This document shows, piece after piece, positions 28,337 to 36,500 of a DNA stretch of 64,000 bases. The stretch is from DATJFQ01 sp035492775 (lineage in GTDB: Bacteria; Acidobacteriota; Vicinamibacteria; Vicinamibacterales; 2-12-FULL-66-21). The translations under genes were made by a program, and so were the position numbers. Below the pieces are notes generated by a model, which had not been told where the DNA came from, made no database searches, and worked only from the letters and a program-made list of their open reading frames with translations. The first letter of the stretch is position 1. Each line of letters starts with the position of its first letter. Location of the stretch: positions 1-64,000 of the forward strand of contig DATJIW010000087.1 of assembly GCA_035492775.1 (NCBI GenBank), in the 5' to 3' direction.

Positions 28337-29473
28337 TCAAAACATGACCTGCACTCGCGCCAGGAGTTTCGCGTGGTCCGTCGATTTCGGCGTGGTCACC
28401 CACAGGTAGTCGACCATGAGCTTCGCATTGTCGCCGCGCGCGTAATAGTTCAAGCCGCCCGTCCACGTAGATGTTTCGTTGCCGGCGATCTCGATATCCG
28501 GCCGGTACCACTCGTAGCGGCCGACGGCCTGCAAGAGACGGCGGAACACGAATGCGCTTGGTGTCACGTACCACCCCTGGCTCGTGACAACCGGCGCGCC
28601 GGCCGCATCCTGCTCGAACCGCACGCGAAGCCACTCGGCGTCGAGACCCCAGACGCCGCGCTCGAAGTGCTCGTCGAGCCCGGCACCGCTATGGCGGCCC
28701 GTGAACAGGTTGTCCGCGGCGGGCGTGAACGGTGTCGAGTCGAACCCGAACTCCGGCGCCATCGTCAGCTTCGTGTCGCGCGACCAGAAGCCATTGACAC
28801 CGACATCGAGGCGCGCGCCCGCCCCGCGCCATGGCGTCGCCGTGCCGCGCACGAGGTACATGAAGTCGCTGTTGTCGTTGACCGTCGTATTCCGGCCGTT
28901 GCCGTTCACCATCGCCGCGAGGTACCCGACGCGTCCGCCGTGCGCGTCCCCGAGCGCTTCGACGCCGATCTGGCGGTTCAGTGTGAGGCGATCGGACGCG
29001 AGCGACCGTTCGATCGTGACGAGTTGCGTGCTCGACTCGAGCCATTCGCGACCGTAGGGCGACTTGAACTGGCCGAATCGAACGTGGGCTTGTGAGTATC
29101 TGGTCCACTCGACATAGCCATCGGTCAGCGACGCCGTCACTCCGCTCGTCGATCCGAGGCCGCCCGCGAACTCCGCCTGGACCCGGTACGTCAGCGTCCG
29201 CAGGACGCTGCCGCTGGCGGTGAGCCGGGCACGCCGCAGGAAGAATCGATTGCTCGATGGGAACCGCGAGTCGCCGTCGGCGCCCACGTCGAGCTGCCCC
29301 TGCAGGTAGCCGCCAATCGTCAACGTCGGTTTGAACGCCGGCGCCGCTGATGGCGCCCCCTGCGCGGGGGGCGGATCTGCCGGCGTCGGAGGCGGCGTCG
29401 CACTCTGGGCGAATGCCAGCCCCGCCGACAGGGTGAACACGCTGACCGCTATCGTACCAACCGGCACCCTCAC
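28337..29473 (-). CDS. Outer-membrane porin, OprO/OprP-like
   Basis: 378 residues with a signal peptide ending in GLAFAQ and a Pro/Ala-rich segment. It continues with TIGGYLQGQLDVGADGDSRF, FFLRRARLTASGSVL, FGQFKSPYGREW, and a C-terminal beta strand ending in VQVMF with a terminal Phe, typical of outer-membrane barrels. It is GTG-initiated with GGAG 9 bases upstream. Divergent from modA and followed by the HTH-TOBE gene. Context suggests oxyanion passage (molybdate, tungstate or similar) rather than phosphate. Confidence 0.82.
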   Translation of the reverse strand: MRVPVGTIAVSVFTLSAGLAFAQSATPPPTPADPPPAQGAPSAAPAFKPTLTIGGYLQGQLDVGADGDSRFPSSNRFFLRRARLTASGSVLRTLTYRVQAEFAGGLGSTSGVTASLTDGYVEWTRYSQAHVRFGQFKSPYGREWLESSTQLVTIERSLASDRLTLNRQIGVEALGDAHGGRVGYLAAMVNGNGRNTTVNDNSDFMYLVRGTATPWRGAGARLDVGVNGFWSRDTKLTMAPEFGFDSTPFTPAADNLFTGRHSGAGLDEHFERGVWGLDAEWLRVRFEQDAAGAPVVTSQGWYVTPSAFVFRRLLQAVGRYEWYRPDIEIAGNETSTWTGGLNYYARGDNAKLMVDYLWVTTPKSTDHAKLLARVQVMF

Positions 29474-29535
29474 GTCGATGATCTCCAGACCGCCATCTGT
29501 TTGATGACAAACCGGCTTGAAATGAAGTTATTAAG

Positions 29536-29541
29536 TATACT
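29536..29541 (+). promoter_or_regulatory. -10 element TATACT of modABC
   Basis: TATACT lies 12 bases before the modA ATG at 29554, in an AT-richer stretch (29517-29550) of the 80-base divergent region shared with the porin gene. No clear -35 is seen at 17 bases. Confidence 0.5.
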
Positions 29542-29553
29542 GATTCGGCTGAA

Positions 29554-30360
29554 ATGGTAAATCTGAGCGTGAGGGGACGATTTCTCGTGGCATGCTTCAG
29601 CCTTCCGGTGACGGTCTTCCTGGCGCGTCCCACCGCAGCGCCCGCGACGCGGACGGCCGACCGCTCGGGTGGGATTCTGGTGTCCGCGGCCACGAGCCTC
29701 ACGGATGCGCTCAACGAGATCGCGACCGCGTACGAGCAGGAAACCCGGAGGCACCTGGCGCTCAATTTCGGTGCGTCGAGCAGCCTGGCGCGGCAGATCA
29801 TCGGAGGCGCCCCCGTCGATGTGTTTCTGAGCGCAGACGAGGCGCAGATGGACGCCCTGGCCAACGCGGGCGAGCTCGACACCGCAAGCCGCGTCGATCT
29901 GCTCGGCAATCAGCTCGTGATTGTCATGCCGGCTGGCGCCGCGCCCATCGCCTCGCCGAAGGACCTCAAAGCCTCATCGGTACGCCGCATTGCGCTCGCC
30001 GATCCGGCGGCGGTTCCGGCTGGTGTGTATGCCCGGCGTTATCTCGAATCGCTGGGTCTCTGGAAGGACATCGAGCCAAAGGTAGTGCCGACGCTCGACG
30101 TGCGCGCGGCGCTCGCCGCCGTCGACGCCGGCAACGCGGACGCCGCGTTCGTGTACCGGACCGACGCGGCGATCGCAAAGAACACGGTGACTGTCTTCCA
30201 GGTCCCAATCGTCGATGGCCCGCGCATCCTGTATCCGGCCGCCGTCGTGAACGGCGCGCCCCACGCGGTGGCTGCACACGAGTTCCTGACGTACCTGCGC
30301 GGAACGAAGGCGCGCATGGTGTTCGAAAGATATGGCTTCTTGGTATTGGAGCATCATTAA
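29554..30360 (+). CDS. modA: Molybdate ABC transporter substrate-binding protein ModA
   Basis: 268 residues with a cleavable signal sequence. ModA landmarks: VSAATSLTDALNEIATAYEQ, FGASSSLARQIIGGAPVDVF, LSADEAQMDALANAGELD, LADPAAVPAGVYARRYLES, and DAAFVYRTDA. It binds molybdate or tungstate in the periplasm for ModBC. First gene of modABC, divergent from the porin/HTH-TOBE operon. About 110 bases of repeat-containing sequence separate it from modB. Confidence 0.93.
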   Translation: MVNLSVRGRFLVACFSLPVTVFLARPTAAPATRTADRSGGILVSAATSLTDALNEIATAYEQETRRHLALNFGASSSLARQIIGGAPVDVFLSADEAQMDALANAGELDTASRVDLLGNQLVIVMPAGAAPIASPKDLKASSVRRIALADPAAVPAGVYARRYLESLGLWKDIEPKVVPTLDVRAALAAVDAGNADAAFVYRTDAAIAKNTVTVFQVPIVDGPRILYPAAVVNGAPHAVAAHEFLTYLRGTKARMVFERYGFLVLEHH

Positions 30361-30370
30361 TGCTCTTAGG

Positions 30371-30456
30371 CGTCAACTCCCAATTCCCAATTTCTCCACC
30401 TGACCATCAGGAATTTGAAGTGATTGGGAGTTGGGAGTTGGGAGTTGGGAATTAAG
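30371..30456. repeat. TTGGGAG tandem and inverted repeat between modA and modB
   Basis: Left block CAACTCCCAATTCCCAATTT (30376-30395) is the inverse complement of the right block at 30422-30455, which contains GGGAGTT repeated three to four times and ends in GGGAATTAA. The blocks are ~27 bases apart. The transcript would fold into a stem of about 17 pairs just upstream of modB. Confidence 0.8.
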
Positions 30457-30472
30457 AGAGCAACCACCAAGT

Positions 30473-31147
30473 ATGCCCGACGTCTGGAAGATTACCGGCT
30501 TCACGATCGCCGCGGCGGTCGCAGCCACGCTGGTCATGCTGCCGCCGGGGATCGCGCTTGCCTGGCTGCTCGCCCGGCGCAACTTTCCCGGCAAGAGCCT
30601 GGTCGACACCATCGCCTCGCTGCCGCTCGTGATGCCGCCGGTCGCCACCGGCCTGATCCTGCTGTATCTCTTCGGGCGACGCGGACCGATCGGCGGACTG
30701 CTCGACCGATGGGGCATCGAAATTGTCTTTACGTGGAAGGCCGTCGTCCTCGCAATGGCGGCCATGGGGTTCCCCCTGCTCGTCCGCACCGCGCGAACCG
30801 GCTTCGAGCACGTGCGGATCCGGTACGAACAGCTCGCGGCGACGCTCGGTGCCAGTCCGGCGCGCATTTTCTTCACGATCACGCTGCCGCTGGCGTCACG
30901 CGCGGTGTGTGCCGGCGCGCTGCTGGCGTTCTCGCGCGCGCTCGGCGAGTTCGGCGCCACCATCCTCGTCGCCGGCAGCATCCCCGGCCGCACGCGCACG
31001 CTCGCGGTCGCCATCTTCAGCGAAACCGAAGTCGGGCACGACGGCAGCGCCGCGATGCTCCTGGTGATCTCCGTTGCCATCGCGTTCGGCGCCGTCGCCT
31101 TTTCCAACGCGCTCCTTCGCCGGCCGGCGGACGAGGCGCGCACGTAG
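30473..31147 (+). CDS. modB: Molybdate ABC transporter permease ModB
   Basis: 224 residues with about five transmembrane helices. The family pattern includes LPPGIALAWLLARRNFPGK, LPLVMPPVATGLILL, the EAA-type loop QLAATLGASPARIFFTITLP, and ALGEFGATILVAGSIPGRT. The ATG at 30473 is preferred over the in-frame start in the upstream repeat. modC starts 8 bases after its stop. Confidence 0.93.
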   Translation: MPDVWKITGFTIAAAVAATLVMLPPGIALAWLLARRNFPGKSLVDTIASLPLVMPPVATGLILLYLFGRRGPIGGLLDRWGIEIVFTWKAVVLAMAAMGFPLLVRTARTGFEHVRIRYEQLAATLGASPARIFFTITLPLASRAVCAGALLAFSRALGEFGATILVAGSIPGRTRTLAVAIFSETEVGHDGSAAMLLVISVAIAFGAVAFSNALLRRPADEART

Positions 31148-31155
31148 CCACCGCC

Positions 31156-31833
31156 GTGCCGCTCGACATCGCACTCGCGTTCACACTGCGGCAGGGTGAG
31201 TTCCTGCTGACGATCGATCAGCGCATCGGCAGCGATGCCATCGCGCTCGTCGGTCCCTCTGGCGCCGGCAAGACCACCTTGCTCGAGACGATCGCCGGTC
31301 TGCGAAGACCGCTCGGCGGGGAAATCGCGGTCGGCGGCCGGACACTGTTTTCGTCGGTGCGAGGGATCGATGTGCCGGCGCGGCAGCGCCACATCGGCTA
31401 CGTGCCGCAGGATACGCTGCTCTTTCCGCACATGGACGTGCGCCGCAACATTCTTTATGGCGCCGGTCACGCGCCGCGGCTCGACCTCGGCGACGTCCTG
31501 GAGATGCTCGAGATCGGGCACCTGGTCACGCGCATGATCGATCGCCTCTCTGGAGGCGAGCGCCAGCGGGTCGCGCTCGCGCGAGCGCTCATGGCTTCGC
31601 CGACCTTGCTCCTTCTCGACGAGCCGTTTTCAGCGCTGGACCCGCTGCTCCGCTGGCGGGTCGTACCCTGTCTCCAGCGAATCCGCCGCGACCTGGGGTT
31701 GCCGATGCTCGTCGCCAGCCACGATCTCGACCTCGTCGCGACTATCGCGGACACGGCCGTCGAACTATCGGTTGGGCGTGTGTCGTCGGTCCGTCTCGTC
31801 CGGCCCGATACTCAGCAGCAACGACGCATGTAA
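31156..31833 (+). CDS. modC: Molybdate ABC transporter ATPase ModC lacking the TOBE domain
   Basis: 225 residues from a GTG at 31156. ATPase motifs are complete: Walker A GPSGAGKTT, Q-loop GYVPQDTLLFPHM, signature LSGGERQR, Walker B LLLLDEP, switch His SHDLD. Classical ModC proteins are ~350 residues with a C-terminal TOBE/Mop domain; here the protein ends right after the ATPase fold. A TOBE domain is instead found in the HTH regulator at 27862-28326. Confidence 0.92.
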   Translation: MPLDIALAFTLRQGEFLLTIDQRIGSDAIALVGPSGAGKTTLLETIAGLRRPLGGEIAVGGRTLFSSVRGIDVPARQRHIGYVPQDTLLFPHMDVRRNILYGAGHAPRLDLGDVLEMLEIGHLVTRMIDRLSGGERQRVALARALMASPTLLLLDEPFSALDPLLRWRVVPCLQRIRRDLGLPMLVASHDLDLVATIADTAVELSVGRVSSVRLVRPDTQQQRRM

Positions 31834-31869
31834 GGCCTCGGTGGCACCGGACCAGCGCGTCACCAGGCC
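31834..31869. terminator. Imperfect hairpin between convergent modC and metallo-beta-lactamase
   Basis: GGCCTCGGTG (31834-31843) pairs with CACCAGGCC (31861-31869) with one bulge, and fills the 40-base gap between convergent stop codons. No T-tract follows. Confidence 0.35.
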
Positions 31870-31873
31870 GCTG

Positions 31874-32719
31874 TCAGCGTGTGGTCTTCTGCTTCTCCAA
31901 CTCGGCTCTGAATGCCCGTTCGCGATTTGCTACAAATGCAGCGTACCCCTGCGGATCGACGAACGCCGCGACACCAGCGGTTTTCATCCGCGAGTACTTC
32001 TTCTCGAGGTCGAAGTAGCTCCCGTGCGCGCCCAGGAAGATGTCGCACGGCAGTGACTGGAGCACTCGAAAGCCCCGTGCGTAATCCTTGGCGATATCGG
32101 GATATGCGGTATTCCCGATCAGGTTGTAGCCGGGATTCACGTACGGGCCGCCCACAATAACGACCTGATATTGCCTGCCGCCCTCCTCAATCGCCATCGT
32201 CCAGGTCGTGCAGCCTTTGGTGTGCCCGGGCGTGAGATGCGCAACGAGCGTCGTCACGCCCAGCGTGACCGCGTCGCCGTCGTGCAGGACGCGATCGACC
32301 TTCGTCGGCGGATAGAGATTCGAGGGATCGCCGCCGTACTGGAAATCCGCCTTCCCTCCGGATTCGACGACCGGAACGTCCGCGTCCATCACCATGTACT
32401 TCGCGCCGGTCGCGCGTTTGACGGCATCGCTTCCACCGTCGTGATCGAAATGCGCGTGACTGATCAGCAGGATCCTGATGTCGGTGAACGTGAATCCCAG
32501 CTTCTCGATACTGTCGCGCAGGAGCGGAACGCTCGCTTCGAGATCGCTGTTGACGAGGATGAGTCCTTCCGGCGTGGCGATCAGATAGCTCGCGAGGCCG
32601 CGGCTGCCAACGTAATACAGGTTGCCGGCGATCTTGAACGGCGGGAACGGCTCCAACGAGTTGTCGCCCTGGACGCCGCCGAACGCGAGGATGGCTGTGA
32701 GAATCGCTACGCGAAGCAT
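31874..32719 (-). CDS. Subclass B3-like metallo-beta-lactamase
   Basis: 281 residues with an N-terminal signal sequence. Zinc ligands are visible: HAHFDHDGG (His-x-His-x-Asp-His), HLTPGHTKGCTTW with the third His, and GAHGSYF with the last His. The HxHxDH form, the PGHT-x-G motif and the length fit subclass B3 enzymes (L1/THIN-B-like), secreted to the periplasm. Environmental homologues vary in activity, so beta-lactam hydrolysis is likely but not shown. TACAAT is 6 bases before the ATG. Confidence 0.85.
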   Translation of the reverse strand: MLRVAILTAILAFGGVQGDNSLEPFPPFKIAGNLYYVGSRGLASYLIATPEGLILVNSDLEASVPLLRDSIEKLGFTFTDIRILLISHAHFDHDGGSDAVKRATGAKYMVMDADVPVVESGGKADFQYGGDPSNLYPPTKVDRVLHDGDAVTLGVTTLVAHLTPGHTKGCTTWTMAIEEGGRQYQVVIVGGPYVNPGYNLIGNTAYPDIAKDYARGFRVLQSLPCDIFLGAHGSYFDLEKKYSRMKTAGVAAFVDPQGYAAFVANRERAFRAELEKQKTTR

Positions 32720-32725
32720 CGGGCG

Positions 32726-32731
32726 ATTGTA
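32726..32731 (-). promoter_or_regulatory. -10 element TACAAT
   Basis: On the minus strand TACAAT is followed by CGCCCG and the ATG at 32719 of the metallo-beta-lactamase gene. Confidence 0.55.
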
Positions 32732-32751
32732 CGAGGGATCGCCGGCTGGAT

Positions 32752-33147
32752 TTAAAACTCGTAGTCGAGCGAAAACGGGAACTCCGTGCCGTGTGCGAGC
32801 GACGAAGCTCCGGTTCCCCGGAGGCCGCTCAACTCCCCCGTCGCCGAGTCACGGACGACCGAATAGGACTCCTTCGCCTCCCCGCTCTCGAAAATCCCGG
32901 TCCGCTGGAGGACGAACGTGCCAGTCCTGCCAGCGACACGTCCGTCAATCCTCTCGAGCCCAACGAAGGTGGCGGAGCCGTCCGCGCGATACACCATCAG
33001 ATACTCGACGCGCCCTTCTCCTTCGATGTCTCCGCGATAGGTCTTGACGACGGCCGCTCGAGTCATCTTCGGGAGGTCGGGCCGCTCCTCATACGGCTTC
33101 TCGTCCCAGCTCTTGATCAGAAACGTGGCGTTGGCGGTCGTCTGCAT
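32752..33147 (-). CDS. DUF3224 family protein
   Basis: 131 residues. The pattern FLIKSWDEKPYEE, then KTYRGDIEGEGRVEYLMVY, then FVGLERIDGRVAGRTGTFVL matches the small beta-barrel DUF3224 family of unknown function. A GGAGG lies 8 bases before the ATG at 33147. No signal peptide. Confidence 0.82.
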   Translation of the reverse strand: MQTTANATFLIKSWDEKPYEERPDLPKMTRAAVVKTYRGDIEGEGRVEYLMVYRADGSATFVGLERIDGRVAGRTGTFVLQRTGIFESGEAKESYSVVRDSATGELSGLRGTGASSLAHGTEFPFSLDYEF

Positions 33148-33216
33148 GCGTTTTGCCTCCGGCTGTGGCGCGGACAGGCGGGATCATAACGCCGCCCGGG
33201 TGACCTCGATGCTCGA

Positions 33217-33486
33217 TCACGCGTCGCACGTGACGTCGAGGGTGCCGTCGGTGTTCACATCATCGACGATGACCCGTCCATGCCGGTCGCGCGCAAACGT
33301 GAGCGACACGGTTGCGTCGCCGACACGGAGACGACCGTGGGCGTCGTCCATCGGTACGTCGCCGTTTCGCTCACACAGGAAGAAGAGCTCGCCCTGCTTG
33401 AGGACGACGGCGTCGGCAACGCTTGCGGTCACGGAAGCGCGCCCGCCCTCCAGGATTCGACGGCGTCCGTCGTCAGCCATCGGCAA
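33217..33486 (-). pseudogene. Internally deleted remnant of a glycogen-debranching-type enzyme
   Basis: An 89-residue frame. Residues ~10-45 (ASVTASVADAVVLKQGELFF then LCERNGDVPMDDAHG) look like the N-terminal beta domain of bacterial amylo-alpha-1,6-glucosidases. The rest (RLRVGDATVSLTFARD then VIVDDVNTDGTLDV) resembles their extreme C-terminus. If so, the whole catalytic domain was lost in frame. It may be expressed as a mini-protein but cannot be an enzyme. A real small gene of unknown function is the alternative. Confidence 0.45.
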
Positions 33487-33563
33487 GTCACGTTGCAGAC
33501 CTCAGGCCATTTCAGCCACGTCCCGAGGTTTTGCTGCGGCTGGAAGGCACCCAAGCTCGAGCG

Positions 33564-33569
33564 TAGAAT
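33564..33569 (+). promoter_or_regulatory. -10 element TAGAAT
   Basis: TAGAAT is 20 bases before the ATG at 33590 of the membrane protein, or 8 bases before an in-frame TTG at 33578. The short-leader pattern elsewhere makes the TTG a possible alternative start. Confidence 0.4.
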
Positions 33570-33589
33570 GTGCGCGGTTGTCGACGACG

Positions 33590-34342
33590 ATGCGAATCGC
33601 GAGCTGGGGGCAACCGGCGTTTGCGGCGGTGATGATCGCGCTCGGCATTCAGGGCCTGATCACCGGCCGGTTCACAGCGGTGTGGCAACCAGTTCCTGCC
33701 GATGTTCCGGCGCGCCAGGCGCTGGTCTATCTGTGCGCCCTCGTCTCCCTGGGATCGGGCATCGGTTTGCTGGTCACGCGCGGCGCGGCCCTCGCGGCGC
33801 GTGTGCTGCTGGCTCTGCTCGTTCTATGGCTGCTGGTCTTTCGACTGCGGGACATCCTGCGCGGTCCCACTGGCTTCGATGCCTGGGACGGCGCTGCCGA
33901 AACGGCAGCGATGGTGTGCGCCGCTCTTGTGCTTGCCACTGGACCTCGAGGTGCGCGGATCGCCAGAGTGCTCTTCGGTCTGGCGCTGATCTCTTTCGGC
34001 GCCGCTCACTTCGTTTATTTGCAGCCGACCGCCTCGCTGGTGCCGCGGTGGGTGCCATCGCACTCTGTCGTCGCCGCGGTGACCGGTGCCGCATTCCTCG
34101 CGGCGGCCGCCGGGATCCTGACGGGCATCTGCGCGCGATGGGCCGCCACACTCGTCACGCTGCAGATCGGCCTCTTTACTCTGCTCGTGTGGGTGCCGAT
34201 CGTGACGGTCCGCGGCAGCAAAACGGCTTTTCAGTGGAGCGAGTTCGCGATTTCCTGCGCGCTCACGGCCGCGGCGTGGGTGGTCGCGGATTCATACCCG
34301 CCTGCGCGGCAGCCGCGCGAGGCCGATCACGCGAGGCCCTGA
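33590..34342 (+). CDS. Integral membrane protein of unknown function
   Basis: 250 residues with about seven or eight hydrophobic segments spread along the length (for example MIALGIQGLITGRF, LVLWLLVFRLRDIL, and LQIGLFTLLVWVPIVTV). The repeated layout of two similar four-helix halves is reminiscent of DoxX-like proteins, but I do not recognise a named family. The start may be ATG 33590 or TTG 33578. It stands alone between remnants. Confidence 0.7.
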   Translation: MRIASWGQPAFAAVMIALGIQGLITGRFTAVWQPVPADVPARQALVYLCALVSLGSGIGLLVTRGAALAARVLLALLVLWLLVFRLRDILRGPTGFDAWDGAAETAAMVCAALVLATGPRGARIARVLFGLALISFGAAHFVYLQPTASLVPRWVPSHSVVAAVTGAAFLAAAAGILTGICARWAATLVTLQIGLFTLLVWVPIVTVRGSKTAFQWSEFAISCALTAAAWVVADSYPPARQPREADHARP

Positions 34343-34569
34343 TTTTCCTCAGGAAGAGCCACCACGCCGGCATTGGAGCGGGCGGCATCGCTCTGCTGAG
34401 CCAGATCAGGTTGGTGTGCACGGTGACGTACTGGTCGGTGCAGATGGTCACCCGAAGCGCGTCGCGGCCGCGCGTGCTCGGCGCCTTCCAGTTGCAGAGG
34501 ACCGAGCTCGTCGCCGTAGCCGCTGCCGCCGATGAACCCTGCGACGATCGTGAAAACGAGACGCTTCAT
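34327..34569 (-). CDS. Doubtful small secreted-protein ORF
   Basis: 80 codons with a good ribosome site (GGGAGTGAG, ending 3 bases before the ATG) and a signal-like start MKRLVFTIVAGFIGG. After ~20 residues the composition becomes Arg/His-rich and unlike a folded protein, while another frame opens, so it may be frameshifted. It overlaps the end of the convergent membrane-protein gene. I see nothing else in the gap 34343-34726. Confidence 0.25.
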   Translation of the reverse strand: MKRLVFTIVAGFIGGSGYGDELGPLQLEGAEHARPRRASGDHLHRPVRHRAHQPDLAQQSDAARSNAGVVALPEENQGLA

Positions 34570-34726
34570 TTCTCACTCCCGCGCCACCGTCCCTCGATGG
34601 GACTGTGGCTAATGCTCGATACGTAAATTGTGCGGCGCGGGACACGTGATCGGTCCGACGGCGAACGCACGAGGCCGCCAGTAGAAACGCACGGAATCGT
34701 GAGGAACCTCACGCCCGGGGCGGAAC

Positions 34727-35380
34727 TCACAGGTCGTGCTTGTGCTCGAAGGCGAACTTCACCAGGGCATGGCTGCCCTGCAGTCCCAGTTTCTGCGAGA
34801 TGGCCGCACGCTGGTTCTCGACCGTGCGGTAATGAAGGCCGAGCGTCTCGGCGATCTCCTTGCTCGTCTTCGAATCGCTGATCAGCCGCAGGATCTGGCG
34901 CTCGCGCTCGTTCAGCGGAGCGAGTGGCGAGTCGGACGGCACAGGCCGCCGGGCCGCGAACGACCGCTCGAGGAGGTATTCGGACAGCGCGGGGCTCAGA
35001 TATGTCCGCCCGATCGCAATCGTGCGGACCGCCTGGACGATCTCCGACAACGCCGCGTCCTTGAGGACGTATCCCTTGACGCCGATGGCCATCGCGCGCT
35101 CGAACAGCGCCGGCTCGTCGTGCATCGTCAGGAACATCAGCCGGGTGGACAGGCCTTCGTCGGCGACCTGCTTCGCCACGTCGAATCCGCCAAGCCCGGG
35201 CATCCGTATGTCGAGCACGGCGACGTCGGGCGACAGGCGGCGAATCGTGTCCAGCGCCGATGTGCCGTCGCCGACCGCGTCGACCACCTGCATATCGGCC
35301 TGCCGTTCGACGACTTGCTGAAGTCCATGACGAAAGATTGGATGATCGTCGGCAATGAGGACGCGGATCTCCGCGGACAT
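34727..35380 (-). CDS. NarL/FixJ family response regulator
   Basis: 217 residues. The receiver domain has the acidic pair IADDH, the phosphorylatable Asp in VAVLDIRMPG, Thr in LTMHD and Lys in YVLKDA. A LuxR-type helix-turn-helix lies at the C-terminus (LNERERQILRLISDSKTSKE, then LHYRTVENQR). The ATG at 35380 is chosen over 35389 because TACAAT ends 7 bases before it. No histidine kinase is adjacent, so it is an orphan regulator divergent from the luciferase-like oxidoreductase. Confidence 0.92.
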   Translation of the reverse strand: MSAEIRVLIADDHPIFRHGLQQVVERQADMQVVDAVGDGTSALDTIRRLSPDVAVLDIRMPGLGGFDVAKQVADEGLSTRLMFLTMHDEPALFERAMAIGVKGYVLKDAALSEIVQAVRTIAIGRTYLSPALSEYLLERSFAARRPVPSDSPLAPLNERERQILRLISDSKTSKEIAETLGLHYRTVENQRAAISQKLGLQGSHALVKFAFEHKHDL

Positions 35381-35387
35381 CGACGGC

Positions 35388-35393
35388 ATTGTA
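35388..35393 (-). promoter_or_regulatory. -10 element TACAAT
   Basis: On the minus strand TACAAT is followed by GCCGTCG and the ATG at 35380. The ATG at 35389 lies inside the hexamer itself, which helps decide the start. Confidence 0.55.
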
Positions 35394-35449
35394 TCTCCAG
35401 ACCGATCCACGGGCCGGAACAGTGTTACAACCGTTTCTGAGGTGCCTCC

Positions 35450-36472
35450 GTGAAAAGGATCGGGTTTCTCTCGTTCGGCCACTGGACGCCCGCGCCCTCT
35501 TCCGCGGTGCGCACGGCGTCCGACGCTCTTCTGCAGTCGATCGAATTGGCAGCAGCCGCTGAGGAGCTGGGCCTCGACGGCGCCTACTTCCGCGTCCATC
35601 ACTTCGCGCGCCAGCTCGGTTCGCCGTTTCCGCTGCTCGCCGCCGTCGGCGCACGCACGAAGAAAATCGAAATCGGGACGGCCGTCATCGACATGCGATA
35701 CGAGAACCCGATGTACATGGCGGAGGACGCGGGCGCCGCCGACATCATCGCGGGTGGACGTCTGCAACTCGGCATCAGCCGCGGGTCGCCGGAACAGGTC
35801 ATCGACGGCTGGCGGTATTTCGGCTACGCGCCACGAGAGGACGAATCGGCCGCGGACATGGCGCGCCGACACGCCGAGGTGTTTCTCGAGCTGCTGAAGG
35901 GCGAAGGCTTCGCTCGACCGAATCCTCGACCCATGTTCCCGAATCCGCCGGGACTGCTGCGCCTCGAGCCTCATGCAGAAGGGCTGCGCGAGCGGATCTG
36001 GTGGGGATCGAGCTCGAACGCGACGTCCAAATGGGCCGCAACACTCGGCATGAACCTCCAGAGTTCGACGCTCAAGGATGATGAGACCGGCGAGCCGCTG
36101 CACGTGCAGCAACGGAAGCAGATCGACGCGTATCGTCAGGCGTGGAAGGAAGCCGGACACGCGCGTGAGCCGCGTGTGTCGGTCAGCCGCAGCATTTTCG
36201 CCCTGGTCGATGATCGCGACCGGGCGTACTTCGGAGGCGATGCGCGCGACGAGGACCAGGTCGGTTATATCGATGCCAATACGCGGGCGATCTTCGGCCG
36301 CTCGTATGCCGCGGAGCCGGACGTGCTCGTCAAGCTACTGGCGGGCGATGAGGCCATCGCGGCGGCGGATACACTCCTGCTCACGATTCCGAATCAACTG
36401 GGCGTGGACTATAACGCACACGTACTCGAAGGCATCCTCAAATACGTCGCCCCGGAACTCGGATGGCGCTGA
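35450..36472 (+). CDS. LLM class flavin-dependent oxidoreductase
   Basis: 340 residues of the bacterial luciferase-like TIM-barrel type: FGHWTP near the start, ELGLDGAYFRVHHFA, KKIEIGTAVIDMRYENPMYM, and GRLQLGISRGSPEQVIDGW. Proteins of this group use reduced flavin or F420 to oxidise small substrates; the substrate is unknown. It starts with GTG at 35450 and is divergent from the NarL-like regulator, 69 bases away. Confidence 0.88.
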   Translation: MKRIGFLSFGHWTPAPSSAVRTASDALLQSIELAAAAEELGLDGAYFRVHHFARQLGSPFPLLAAVGARTKKIEIGTAVIDMRYENPMYMAEDAGAADIIAGGRLQLGISRGSPEQVIDGWRYFGYAPREDESAADMARRHAEVFLELLKGEGFARPNPRPMFPNPPGLLRLEPHAEGLRERIWWGSSSNATSKWAATLGMNLQSSTLKDDETGEPLHVQQRKQIDAYRQAWKEAGHAREPRVSVSRSIFALVDDRDRAYFGGDARDEDQVGYIDANTRAIFGRSYAAEPDVLVKLLAGDEAIAAADTLLLTIPNQLGVDYNAHVLEGILKYVAPELGWR

Positions 36473-36476
36473 TCGG

Positions 36477-36493
36477 TTCGTGGCGTCCACGAA
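36477..36493. terminator. Perfect hairpin between convergent genes
   Basis: TTCGTGG and CCACGAA form a 7-base stem around a CGT loop, between stop codons at 36472 and 36501. No T-tract is present. Confidence 0.4.
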
Positions 36494-36500
36494 TGCGCGG

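Noticed and set aside
31838..31856. GGCACCGGACCAGC after modC fits GG-N10-GC spacing for a sigma-54 promoter.
   Set aside because: The -12 side lacks TTGC and it points into a convergent gene. It is more likely part of the terminator-like hairpin.
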